NCBI RefSeq assembly: GCF_019175385.1 | Contig: NC_083343.1 | Span: 54,520,457-54,584,456 of the forward strand | DNA length: 64,000 nt | Direction of reading: 5' to 3' | Source: Lycium barbarum | Taxonomy: Eukaryota > Streptophyta > Magnoliopsida > Solanales > Solanaceae | Shown here: one piece after another, positions 37,236-49,695 of the stretch | How positions within the stretch are numbered: position 1 is the stretch's first letter | How the letters are laid out: each line of letters starts with the position of its first letter | Program-made: the position numbers and the translations under genes | The notes under the pieces: model-generated | What the model was told of the DNA's origin: nothing | Databases searched by the model: none | Seen by the model: only the letters and a program-made list of their open reading frames with translations

Positions 37236-38735
37236 TAAGAGTACATACGTATCCTCAACATCATCATCATCACTTTCATTATATTCTCCCTTAGAGGATC
37301 AACTATCATAGGATGGAACCAATAGTATCATGAGAATATCAAGAACTATGAGCTTTAGTGATTCTAGCAATTGAAGTCATCATGGAAGACATTATGGAAT
37401 TCACGTGAATGTATACGACAAAGGAGAACATGCCTTAAGAAGAAGGGTTAACCTTACATACCTTTTACGTCTTCTTAACTACTTACGTTCACCTCCCAAG
37501 CTTGAGAAATCTACATTTAAAAGGATTCATACCAATGTTAAGTCTTGAAGACACTCTCAAGTTCAAACTAGTATGATTTATGAGCTAACGAAAATTGGGC
37601 AGCATTTCCCCTATTTCATCGACTTCCATCATATCGCAAAATAACTCCCTAACAACTATAATAACATCCACAATATCATAACCAAGTAGCCATATTCCAT
37701 TAAGTCTCAAAATTCATTCCCATAATCCACTTGTATCACTAACTTCATACTAACCCTTTGCACAATTGCATACAACACTTCCTTATCATCATTATTATCT
37801 TCCATAACAAGATTATACTCATAACATTCTAACAATGATAACCCAATTTAAGTTACTGCTGAAAACATCATGAAATATATATTTAAGCTTCATTTTCTAC
37901 TTCTTTCCCTCACCCAAGTTATTCAACAACTAAGCATGCTTAATATCATGAAATAGACATGAAAACTAACCTTTTATCTCATAGGAATAAGCTTTGGATC
38001 AAGTTACCAACTTGTATGAGAACCGTAGCTTCAATACCAAAGGAATTCTTGATGTCTACCAACCCTAGTGAGTCTCCCAACACATGGATATCTTTATTCT
38101 TGCTATATGATCTTTGATTTCTCTTGGGTTTGAGTGGAATATGCTTGGGAGAAGGTTCTAGAGCTTTTAAGAGTTTGGGAGAAGTGGGAAATGAAAAATA
38201 TACACAAGGGTCGTCCATATATAAAAAGAGAAAAAACTGGCCCGACCGATTATACGGCCACTTATACAATCCGTATAAGTGGACCGTATAATCCCACCAT
38301 GGTTTTACCCCTCTCTGGAATGGTTATACGGACCATTTATATGGTGGTATAACTTATACTGTCCGTATAAGTGGTCGTACAACCAAAAAATTTCTGAACC
38401 TTTCTTTCGTTGATTCATTCAAACTCCAATCCTTATGGAATCTTATTGACACTTGTATAACACTTCATTAACCATCTAAGAAGCCTTATAGCTCCTCCTG
38501 AAGACATTACTAAATAACTATTCGCTCAATTGTTACGAAACCTTCTCAAACATGACTTACATTCCACTTTTCTTCAAAGAACTTAGTTTCACTTATTCGT
38601 ATGGCTTCAAAATCTTATGGTGCGATCTTCAAGCTATCTAATACTCCCCTTAATCTCATAAGGACTTCATATTCACCTTAAGCTCGCATTAGTCCACTCA
38701 CAATGCAACAAGTCCAAAGTCTCAGAGGTGTAACA
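37201..38735 (-). mobile_element. Solo LTR 'H', right segment
   Basis: Continues H to its own 5' end, AGAGGTGTAACA at 38735. Contains CTTACATACC near 37454, AAAATTGGGCAGCATTTCCC near 37590, and a palindrome cluster (38246-38385, for example CTTATACAATCCGTATAAGT) about 350-490 bp from the end. Confidence 0.8.
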
Positions 38736-38740
38736 CTTAT

Positions 38741-39858
38741 GCTTAAAAGTGTTTAAGTTCATGTTTGGTAAGTTACGGAAGGATTAGAGAATAAGTGAAT
38801 TGAAGTGGAAAGGTTCGTCAAAAGTTATTTTTGGAAACTATAGAATATGAACCGTAATTGATATATGGTCCGTATTTGGAGATATGGACTGTATTTAAGT
38901 ATTCTAAAAATTTCTAGAGAAGAAAAATTTTTAGGTGGAAAAACATGGTCCCTTTGTATGGACCGTGTAATATTATACGGCCTAGGGGTTGGCCGTATAA
39001 TGTTATACGACCAAGAAATACGGCCAGTATTTTGTAAGTCAGTGGTGTTTTGTTGATTTTAAGTATGACGACCCCTCTTCATTTTTAATTATTTAAACAT
39101 AATTCCAAGTTCAAGAAAGCTCTAGAGACCTCTCCAAACATATTCAAACACATCTCCAAACCTAAATCAAAGATCAAAGTATTTAGGGTTTCAAAGTGAG
39201 GTTTAAACTTGTCTCCTCTTCTAGAAGAAGCTATGGTGAGTAATTTTTTAGATGCAGTAACCTTGGAATTGAAGCGTTCTTGAATTTTGAGGTAAGATTT
39301 CATCTTAGTTTCATGTGTATGAGTTTATTTGATAATTATGCGAAGATTTGAGGAGAAGAAATTGGAGAAAAGGTCATAAGGTGTTGTGTTGAAGTTGTTG
39401 TTATGAGTTGATTATGAAAAGAAGTTTTGGGGCTGAATTGAGGATAATTTGAATATAATCATTTGATTATGATATTGTTGATGTTTCATTGTAGTTTTGG
39501 GAGTTGTTTTGGAGTTGGTGGAAGTTGATGATATGGGAAATGCTGTCCAATTTTCATTAGCTTACAAATTACTTTAATTTGACCTTATGCGAGTTTCAAA
39601 GATTTAACTATAGTATTAATCACCTTGAATGTAGATTTACAAGCTTGAGAGGATAGGCGTTGGGTAGTTAAGGAGACGATAAGGTATGTTAAGGCAGTCC
39701 CTTTTCTTTCTTATGGCATGATCTTATTGAAACCAACCAATACGAACAATATTCATAATGATACCATTCCTAGAAATACTCAAAGCTTATGGTTCTTGAT
39801 GTTCTTATGATATGATTGATCTTTGTCTCATGATTATTGACCTTTTCTTATGGTTATT
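38741..39858 (+). mobile_element. Element A 3' LTR, piece 2
   Basis: Continues from piece 1 after LTR H. U3 palindromes lie at 38850-39025 (for example GGCCGTATAATGTTATACG), the mid-LTR motif GGGAAATGCTGTCCAATTTTC at about 39536, and AAGGTATGTTAAGGC at 39681. Element J is inserted after TTATT (39854-39858). Confidence 0.8.
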
Positions 39859-40313
39859 TGTCACGATCCAACCGGAGGGCCATGACGGGCACCCGGATCT
39901 AACTTACCGAGTACCTCAAAACGTACATCAAATAATCACATTTGAGTGGACCATGGAACTAACTCATAAGTATCATAGCTGGACGGGGCACATGCCCAAA
40001 AGATATATATGTCATCAACTGTGCCCACATATATATATAAGCCGACAAGGGTAACAAAGGATGTAACAAAATGTAAACCAAAGAGGTCATTTGACATCTA
40101 GCTATACATATCTGTCTACGAGCCTCCACATAGAATGCGTGACAAAGTAACGACGGGACAGGACCCCGCCATGCCCATATGTATACAAAAGAATCATACC
40201 ACTCTGAGCTGCAACTCCAGAACAATGGAGTGCTCCTGGACCAGCTCTGAAATAGAAATGGCAGCGTAAGGATCTGTACCATCTCCCTGTCTACATGCGG
40301 GTATGAACGCAAC
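39859..40313 (-). mobile_element. Element J 3' LTR, piece 1
   Basis: Starts TGTCACGATCC and is cut by LTR K after GCAAC (40309-40313). J's other LTR (56303-58439) has the uninterrupted version (GGCAGCATCCACAA near 56753), which confirms K as an insertion. Confidence 0.9.
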
Positions 40314-42524
40314 TGTTATATCCCGCAATTTGTACATTCCGATAATTTAAGATAATTGCAAGAAGTTAAGGACAAGGCCACATTTTTTATCTTGTTTAAC
40401 ATATATGTTGGTTATGAAAAAACAATTGATGTGGAAATATTAAGAAAGGCTAGGGGTAAAAAGGTGAATTCTCAAGGTGGTTCATAGAAATATTGAGGAA
40501 GACTAAGGGCAAATTTGGAATTTGGAAAATAAATTTTCATGAATTACAAAACAAAAAAAAATGGGCTTGACTAAATTGGGCTAAAGTGGCCGGCCAAGGT
40601 GGTGGCCCAAGGCCCAAATGGGAGCAAAATAAATAAGTCCAAGAGGAGACTTATTAGTCATAATTCATAGAAGATTCAAGAAATATTTGGAGAGGAGAAA
40701 GAAACAAAAGGCCTATTCGGCCATAGGGCAAAAATTTGAACCATTGGAAATCTTGATCAAGAAAATAATTTCTTCTAGTATTCCTACTAATTCAAGGGCC
40801 CTCTTTAACGTGGTACAATTGTGGAAGCAAGAATCCCTCTTATTGTTGCAAATTCACAACCCTAGCCAAGTGAGAAGTTGAAGGAAAAAGGTAAGATTTA
40901 ATCTTCTTTTTATGGATGGTTGTGTATGTTGTAGTATGAAGAAATGGATGAAATTTACGAAAATATGGATATTATGTTGTGGTCGTGCATATATGGTATT
41001 GTGGCCGTGTGTGTGTAGGATTAAGGGACTAATTTTGCTTAGTATTTTGGTTGTTGTTGTTATGGATTCCATGTTGATAATGAAAGTTTAATAATCCTAG
41101 TGAAGTTGTAATGGTTGGAGACTTGTTTCAGAAGTTAATGTCAATTGAATATAGTGTTCTTGTATTTATGGAAGATAATGTTGTTAGTGTGAATTGTTGG
41201 TGTAATTCATGAAGTTGAAAGAAAGGAAATGTGTTGTAATTGTTCTTGTTGAATTTGGAAGAATTCGGGTAGTGTATGTGTTAGTTGGGCCGTTTGAAAT
41301 GTTGTGCGGGTTGTTGGAGTGTTCTTGAATATTGTTGAATGGTTTCGGATTAGTATTTGAATATGTGAACAAGTATGAATTGAATATAAAGGAAATGTTA
41401 TTGAATTATATAAAGGAGCTACTAATGTTGGAATGTATTTTGAATTACGTTGAAGTTGGAAGATATGATTGTTGGTATTGTCATTGATAATTTGGCCGAG
41501 TAGCATTCTCGGGTTGGTTGTTGTTAAATGGGCTGAGTTAGATTCTCGGGGATGTTGTATTTATAGGGGAAACGCTGCCGAAATTTCGGCAGAATATAAG
41601 TGAAATTGTTTGAAAAGCTAAGGCAAGTGAATGACAATGAATCTAATGATTATGTGAATTCTTTTGTATGTAGACTAGCAAGCTTGGATAAATAAGCATA
41701 GTTAATAAGGCGTGGCACAGGTATGTAAGGCTTACCCTTTCTTTCTTTGGCATGTCCTAGAGCCAAGTAAGGTATGATATTGATATGCACATTGGGGTTA
41801 CTCTATTCTGTGATTCCGAGCTTGTTTATGATTCGTATGCACTTTTGAATCTTAAAAGAATTCTGTAATAATTAATGTGCTCGACTTTTGAAAACAGTCT
41901 GGTATGTTTTGATACGTATGTATGGTTCCAAAAGACCTATCTGATTTGATCCATAATGAGATTCGAAAAGCTCCTGATATGACTATTGTTTTGATTCTTC
42001 AAAGAAAGCTTTTGAAACGTTCAAAGAGTTTCTGTTCCTAAAAACATTCCGTAAGTATTAATGTCCCTAAGTTTGGTATATGGTCTCGGATCGGTTTGAT
42101 ATATGACTATGATCCCTATGGCTCTTGATGTGCTTATGATGTTTGATATGTTTCCGAGTGGCATTCGAAAGATATTTGGTATGACAAATGTCTTGATTCT
42201 CAAATGATAGTTCGTTCGATTGTTCCATCGTGTCTTTGATATAATTTGATATGTATACATGGTCCCAAAAGCTCCATTTGATTTGATCCTTAACGATATC
42301 CGAAAGGTACTTGACACGATTATGGCTTGATTTTCCAAAAATGGCTTCTGAAACGTTCGTAGAAGGTTCTGTACTTCAAACGCTCATAAATTTCGCATAC
42401 TAAGTCGGATTGACCCGAAACTTGATTCTGAGCCTTCAGATGTCAGTAAGTGTACATATCCATCGAGTCTTGATTTGTATGCATATGGTTTCTCACTACT
42501 CTGCTCGTGCATGCCTCAATGTAT

Positions 42525-43040
42525 CTTTCACTGAGTCCCAGGCCAGGACACGTTATCGTGCGCATTCCTCTGTATTTTTCACTGAGTCCCGGGCCAGGAC
42601 ATGTTCTCGTGCGCACTCCATTGTATTGTTCACCGAGTCCCTCATAGGCGGGTCGGGACACGTTATATGAATATGTATATGATGATGTGATGATATGAGG
42701 ATGGCGGCCAGGATGGCATATGATAACTCTATTCACCGAGACCTGCACTAGAGGGTCGGGACACGTTATATGTATACATGATATATGATCCACCGAGTCC
42801 CTCACTAGAGGGCCGGGACACGTTATGCATATATGATATATGATTTGGCATGCATGATTCTGATTCACCGCGCCCCTCACTAAAGAGCCGGGTTCTATTA
42901 TAAGCATACATGATATATGACTCTGTCCACCGCCACCCTCATTAAAGGGCCGGGATCTGTTATATGTTTATATGATATATGATGTCCGCATGCATGATGA
43001 CTCCATTCACCGCGTCCCATACTAGAGCCCGGGATCTGTC
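42525..43040 (+). repeat. LTR minisatellite (K)
   Basis: About eight degenerate units of CACCGAGTCCCTCACTAGAG / GGCCGGGACACGTTAT separated by GATATATGAT spacers. The unit is like that of LTR O (2085-2350), although K and O end differently. Confidence 0.85.
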
Positions 43041-43335
43041 ATACGCATATACGATATATGATTCTGACATGCATGATCTGTGTTTGGAAAGTAGGCCTTT
43101 TGGCAATTTTGTACCTTCTGTACTCCTTCTGACATTGGACTTCGGCGTATATGATCTGTGTCTGGAAGCCAAACATTCTGGTATTTGGGATCTGCACTTT
43201 TTCTGACATATGACATCGACATACACGATTTGTGTTTGAAAAAAATAAGCGTTTTGGTATCTGGATGACGTACTTATTGTTTGTACTGTCTGTTTCGATT
43301 GTGGTTCAGTTTTCTGTATTCCATGCCTTACATAC

Positions 43336-43396
43336 TCAGGACATATTCCGTACTGACCCCCTTTCTTCGGGGGCTGCGTTTCATGCCACGCAGGTA
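43336..43396 (+). promoter_or_regulatory. LTR double-hairpin core (K)
   Basis: TCAGGAC with GTACTGA (one mismatch), then CCCCC with GGGGG, then GCGTTTCATGCCACGCAGGTA. Confidence 0.6.
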
Positions 43397-43804
43397 CACC
43401 CAGATGAGTAGAAGATTTTGTCAGAAGATGGTCCAGCGGGATTGGCGAGCTCCACTTCCTGCTGGAGTGTTGCCGAGTCAGAGTAAATGTATGTTATGAC
43501 TTTCGGATTGATGTTAGAGACTTTGCAGACAGAGTCGTGGGTATTGGTTGTCAGTTCTGTAAGTGGCTCCATCAACCGATGTGTCATTTTGTGTTATGAT
43601 ATAAGTCCTATGTGATTACGAATTTTATTGATTTGGAAGCAACGAAAAAGAATATTTCTGAAAGTTGTACTATGCATTTCATCTTTATTTGTTTTAAAAA
43701 GTCCAAAAGATTATGTATGTAATAAGGGTCAACGGGTTCGCTCGGCTCCGAATATGGGGTCGGGTGCCCATCACACCCTAGTAAGGTTAGGGTGTGACAG
43801 CAGC

Positions 43805-43871
43805 GTCCACAAATAAAAGTACGTCAGTACAGACAAAGTACTAAGTATGTAAGGCATAGGAGTAACATAAA
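43805..43871 (-). mobile_element. Element J 3' LTR, piece 2
   Basis: 67 bp between K and L, holding most of J's hairpin core (GACGTCAGTACA-like). It ends at ATAAA (43867-43871), the target of L. Confidence 0.85.
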
Positions 43872-46426
43872 TGTAGCGCCCCCTTTGGAAGAATGCCACT
43901 TACGAAAAAAAAACAAATTTCATACTTACAACGTTCAGAAGAAATTTATTTAATAAGATATTCACAATAACTCAGTAGCGGAAATAGGCCCATGTGAACA
44001 AGTTTCAAAATACAACGTCTTAATCTCAAAATACAAACTAGTTAAGTTTCCCAAGTTCAACATAAGTACTGAATTTAAAATATCACAAGACTTGGGCATG
44101 GACACTCCCAAAATGGTCATGTCATTTAGCAAAACCAAGTTACAAAACATTAGCATCATGACCCAAATTTCATTCAAAAGTGTATATCGAAGTGTATCAC
44201 ATGGATCACGTACAAGTCCCCAAATGTATACAAAATGAACATGTTCATGCAAATGTGATCTTCCTCTAGGCTTTCAAATAGTCAACTTCAAATGGCCATC
44301 CTTAAGTCTCCCTTGGAACATCACCTACGATAGTAACAAACTATCACTAAGCATAAAGCTTAGTGGCACATAAACTTAACTAACATTTCATATCAAAAGG
44401 TATGCTATGTAAGGAGTACAAAATAAATTCTAGAAATGAGCATATCAAAATCATCATCAAGTACTTAATGAAGGTACAATTATTTCAACATAATCCAATA
44501 TCAATTAATAAAATAGTTTAATATACCAATATTCAAAATCTCAAATGTCAAGGAGCTTTCAAAAGCTAATTCAAGTTAGTTAATTTTCCCAACACATACG
44601 TTAGGCCATCACATCAAGCATAATCAAATAACAAGAAGGATCAAAAACCAAATCAAGAAGGGTCGTCACCCAATACTCAGGAGAATCATGAGCCATGTTG
44701 AAAGTGGCTTTCCACTATTCTCAAAAATGGACAAAGTCCACCGTCAATATGAAATGTAAATCCAAAGTCAAGGATGGCAAGATCTGAACAATACCATGAG
44801 GTATGTCGGTATAAGTGACAAGGTCACTATCACAAGAAGGACGATGTCCCGACAAGAATGCAAAAATGCTCAAGCAATCCGTATGTGTGGACGAATTAAG
44901 CTGTCTTAACAAAAGTACTTCACATAACCCCAGTATGATTTTAAAATACTCATAACTCAATTACAAAATTATACCCTCAATGATAGCGTTATCATATTGA
45001 AGTGTCTCAAGATGTTCTTTCTCAATCAACTAAGCAAGTGAACTATTAAAGTAGCAACAAAATCAATATGACAACAATTTAAAGTCGATACTATTTCACC
45101 AAAATTCAAGCTTCTCACAATATCCCAAACAAAATAAGTTGAAAGAAAGTTTCAATTTTAGGTGCAAACCTTGGAGTCTTAGTGCTTCTAATGCTCAAAC
45201 AAACATCAAGAAGTTAAAAAATCCCTAAAGCGACGATCAAATAAACATGTCGACTTCCTTAGCCAATTTCCTTTAGCTTGTAAAAGAGTATATATATACC
45301 TTAAATACACAATCAAATATCTATTTAAATTCAATGATTTCAGCACGTCGAAACTAAACTTATTATCAGTGAAAATCACCCTGAACTAGCAAAACAAAAA
45401 TTCTGGACAATACTACTCTCTTGTATTGTGGCTCAGTTTCGAAGGGGTAAACGACAAAAATAGACTTTGTGGTCTTAATGAAAGTTGTAGATATATGTCT
45501 TGGGGTTGCATAGAAATTTAAATCACCCCAATATAAATTTCGTACAAAAATATATGATCAAAATACTAACAGTAGTACATGGAGGGTTTGTAAAACAAAA
45601 ATCTAGGGCAGGTCCTGCCATGTACTTCATCACCCCTTTTCGAGTAAATACAAGCAAAAATAGTTTTTGGAGCCTAAACAAAAGTTCTATATCAATGAAA
45701 TATATTTCTAGATCATCTTAGCTCACTTAAAATGAAATTTTATACAAGGAAATATGCTACAAATACTAACAACTGTCCAGTTGAAAAACGGGTTTGGTAA
45801 ACTTACCTCAGAAGTGTGGAGTAGCTTGTGGCTCAACCAAAACAAGTCTTGTTGGTGATTTAGTGGAAGAATTTGATGAGAGTAGAGGAGTTTGGGGGTT
45901 TCCTTTTTCTCAATAAATTGAAATAAAAGGAGTAGGAACTTACCTCAGGTATGGAGAGACTCCAATGGATGTTTAGGAAGAGGAGTAAGAGAGATATTTT
46001 TGGGAGAAAAGGGGCTGGGACCTCTTCCTTAGGATAGAAGGTCTTTTCAACATATATAATATCCAATCTTATCTATATAGTGTAGAGGATAACTAGAAGT
46101 TTTCTTAAAATAATATACTAACCTCCATACAAGATATTTTGTAAGTCATTCTCATCTTTACCCTTACCAAACTCTCTCTATCTCACTAAGGTTAGAATAA
46201 TTTTCCACAAGTTACTAAACTAAGAAAATTTCCAAAGTCTAAAGAACCAACTAAAAGTATGCTTGTGAATTAAAAAAAGGGAACATTAATACTTTAAACA
46301 AAACATCTTTTAAATAACATAAGAACACAAATATAAAGAAAAGGGTAAGAATGTTTGACAACATATACTTTACATAATTAGTCAAATAATGTTTAAAATG
46401 TTTTATAAAAAATTTGGGGTGTTACA
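43872..46426 (-). mobile_element. Element L 3' LTR
   Basis: 2555 bp, TGTAGCGCCCCC... to GGGTGTTACA (TGTAACACCCC on its own strand), exactly the length of its partner 46898-49452. The two differ by scattered substitutions and small gaps. It holds an imperfect internal duplication around 45410-45780, with GAAAGTTGTAGAT-type and ATATGCTACAAATACTAACA-type pieces recurring at about 170 bp. It lacks the TCAGTAC core and GGTATGTAAGG block of the other LTRs, so it is a different lineage. Confidence 0.95.
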
Positions 46427-46897
46427 ACTCTCTCTCCCTTAAAGTAATTTCGTCCCGAAATTTATCTTATACTAGTCTTGAAAATGCATTTCGATCAAGT
46501 CTATAGAGAAAATTAGATTTTGAATCATGAAAGGATAATCTTGATAAACTCGGTTAACAAAACTTGGTGACCCAAAAGGCTTTCGACAAGCATATCAAAA
46601 TCAAGTCTCATAAATTTTACACTTCCAGAAAATGCAAGTGATAAGAAACATAAAGGTTGTAGAACATGGATGAACATCCTCATTAGTTCTATTCAAAGAG
46701 GAGGCCATATCTTAATTCCTATAGAAGAGAAGATCACATTGCATTAGGGACAAGTACATGATGCATATGCACAATACACACAAAAAAAATGTATACGAGT
46801 AAATGATATTATCCAAGAAATCTTCATGAAAGGAAATACACTAAAGGTAACAACAAAAGTCCTAGAACTACATACCTAAAGCTCTGATACCAATACT
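46427..46897 (-). mobile_element. Element L internal region (471 bp)
   Basis: The whole interior of L. Next to the 3' LTR, on the minus strand, is the polypurine tract CTTTAAGGGAGAGAGAGT (46427-46444). At the other end lies the primer-binding site TGGTATCAGAGC (46892 down to 46881), five bases from the 5' LTR. Between them I see no gag, protease or pol motif and no long frame. L must have depended on proteins from another element. Confidence 0.9.
46881..46892 (-). promoter_or_regulatory. Primer-binding site (L)
   Basis: TGGTATCAGAGC on the minus strand, a perfect match to the usual initiator tRNA-Met primer site. Confidence 0.95.
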
Positions 46898-49452
46898 TGT
46901 AGCACCTCCTTTGGGAGGATGCCACTTACGAAACAAAAGAAAATTTCATATTTACAACATTTAGAAGAAATTTATTTAATATGATATTCACAATAATTTA
47001 GTAGCGAAAATAGACCCATGTGAACAAATTTTAAAATACAACGTCTAAATCTCAAAATAACAAACTAGTTAAGTTTCCCAAGTTCAACACAAGTACTAAA
47101 TTTAAAATATCACAAGACATGGGCATGGAGACTCCCAAAATGGTCAAGTCATTAAGCAAAACCAAGTTACAAGATATTAGCATCATGACCCAAATTTCAT
47201 TCAAAAGTGCATATTAAAGTGTATCACATGGATCACGTACAAGTCCCCAAATGTATACAAAATGAACATGTTCATGAAAATGTGATCTTCATCTAGGCTA
47301 CCAAATAGTCTACTTCAAATGGCCATCCTTAAGACTCCCTTGGAACATCACCTACGATAGTAATAAACTATCGCTAAGCATAAATCTTAGTGACACATAA
47401 ACTTAACGAACATTTCATATCAAAAAGTATGTTATGTAAGGAGTACAAAAATAAATTCTAGAAATGAGCATATCAAAATCATCATCAAGTACTTAATAAA
47501 GGTACAATTATTTCAAGAGAATCGAATATCAAATAATAAAATATTTTAATATATCAATATTCAAAATCTCAAATGTCAAGGAGCTTTCCAAAGGTAATTC
47601 GAGATAGTTAATTTCGACCAACACATACTTCATGCCATCACATGAAGCATAATCAAATAACAAGAAGGACCCAAGCCCAAATCAAGAAGGGTCGTCACCC
47701 TATAATCAAGAGAATCATGAGCTATGTTGAAAGTGAATTTCGACTCATTCTCGAAAATGGACAAAGTCCATTGTCAAGATGAAAAGTAAATCCAAAGTCA
47801 AGATCTGAACAATACCATGAGGTATGTCAGTATAAGTGACAAGGTCACTATCACAAGAAGGACGATGTCCCGACAAGAATGCAAAAATACTGAAGCAATC
47901 TGTATGTGTCGGCGAATTAAGTCGTCTTATAAAAAATACTTCGCATAACACCAGTGTGATTTTAACATACTCATAACTCAATTACAAAATTATACCCTCA
48001 ATGATAACGTTATCATATTGAAGCGGCTCAAGATGTTCTTTCTCAACCAACAAAGCAAGTGAACTATTAAAGTAGCAACAAAATCAATATGACAACAATT
48101 TAAAGTCGATACTATTTCACCAAAATTCAAGCTTCTCACAATATCCAAAACATAATAAATTTAATGAAAAGTTGAAGTTTAGGTGCAAACCATGGAGTTT
48201 TAGTGCTTCTAATGCTCAAATAAACATCAAGAAGTTATAAATCCCCAATGTGACGATCAAATAAATATGTCGACTTCCTTAGCCAATTTCTTTTAGCCCA
48301 TACAAGAGTATAGATATACCTTAAATACACAATAAAATATCTATTTAAGTTCAAAGATTTCAGCACGTCAAAACTAAACATGATATTAGTGAAAATCACC
48401 CTGAACTAGCAAAATAGAAATTCTGGACAGTACTATTGTCTTGTATTGTGGCTCAGTTTCAAAGGGGTAAACGGCAAAAATAGACTTTGTGGTCTTAATG
48501 AAAGTTGTAGATATACGTCTTGGGGTTCCATTGAAATTTAAATCAACCCAATATAAATTTCGTACAAAAATATATGCTCAAAATACTAACAGTAGTACAT
48601 GGAGGGTTTATAAAACAGAAATCTGGACAGATCCTGCCCTGTAGTTCATCACCCCTTTTCGAGTACATACAAGCAAAAATAGTTTTTGGAGCCTAACAAA
48701 AAGTTGTAGATCTATGAAATAGATTTCCAGATCATTTTGGTTCACTTAAAACGAAATTTTATACACGGAAATATGCTACAAATACTAACAACTGTCCAGT
48801 TCAAAAACGGGTTTGGTAAACTTACCTCAAAAGTGTGGAGTAGCTTGTGGCTCAACCAAAACAAGTCTTGTTGGTGATTTAGTGGAAGACTTTCATGAGA
48901 GCAGAGGAGTTTTGGGGCTTCCTTTTTCTCAAGAAATCGAAATAAAAGGAGTAGGAACTTACCTCAGGTATGGAGAGACTCCACTGGATGTTTAGGAAGA
49001 GGAGTAAGAGAGATATTTTTGGGAGAAAAGGGGTTGGGACCTCTTCCATAGGATGGAAGGGTTTTTAAACATATATAATATCCAATCTTATCTATATTGT
49101 GTAGAGGATAACTATAAGGTTTTTAAAAATAATATACTAACCTCCATACAAGATATTTTGTAAGTCATTCTCATTTTTACCCTTACCAAACTCTCTCTAT
49201 CTCACTAAGGTTAGAATAATTTTCAATAAGTTACTAAACTAAGAAAATTTCCAAAGTCTAAAGAACCAACTACAAGTATGCTTGTGAATTTTAACAAGTG
49301 AACATTAATACTTTAAACAAAACATCTTTTAAATAACATAAGAACCCAAATATATATAAAAAAAAAAGGGGGTAAGAATGTTTGACAACATATACTTTAC
49401 ATAATTAGTCAAATAATGTATAAAATGTTTCATAAAATTTTGGGGTGTTACA
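46898..49452 (-). mobile_element. Element L 5' LTR
   Basis: 2555 bp, TGTAGCACC... to GGGTGTTACA, followed by ATAAA (49453-49457), which matches 43867-43871. Its 3' terminus forms a hairpin (GCACCTCC 46902-46909 with GGAGGATGC 46914-46922, one bulge). Confidence 0.95.
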
Positions 49453-49457
49453 ATAAA

Positions 49458-49605
49458 AGAGATATAAGAAACTGTAAGATAAGTGAATGCAACCTATATG
49501 TCTGAACTGTCCCTGCGAGTGAATCATGTATATAATTACTATGCATCTGAATTGCCTCTGAGGGCTGATGATATGCATAAATACTATGCATGCATGCAGG
49601 ATGTT

Positions 49606-49695
<90 letters not shown>

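Larger units (their letters stand above)
40314..43799 (+). mobile_element. Solo LTR 'K'
   Basis: 3486 bp, TGTTATATCCCG to TTAGGGTGTGACA, flanked by GCAAC (40309-40313) and GCAGC (43800-43804), one mismatch. Same family as G. Contains CTGCCGAAATTTCGGCAG (41575-41592), GGTATGTAAGG (41720), an array of CACCGAGTCCCTC...GGGACACG units (42525-43040), the core (43336-43392) and a perfect 10-bp terminal hairpin (43771-43780 with 43788-43797). Confidence 0.95.

Noticed and set aside
42443..42907. 154-codon minus-strand frame with CPGPLVRDS repeats
   Set aside because: Translation of the K minisatellite.
46881..46892. tRNA-like sequence
   Set aside because: Only 12 bases complementary to a tRNA end (primer site); no tRNA fold was seen anywhere in the window.
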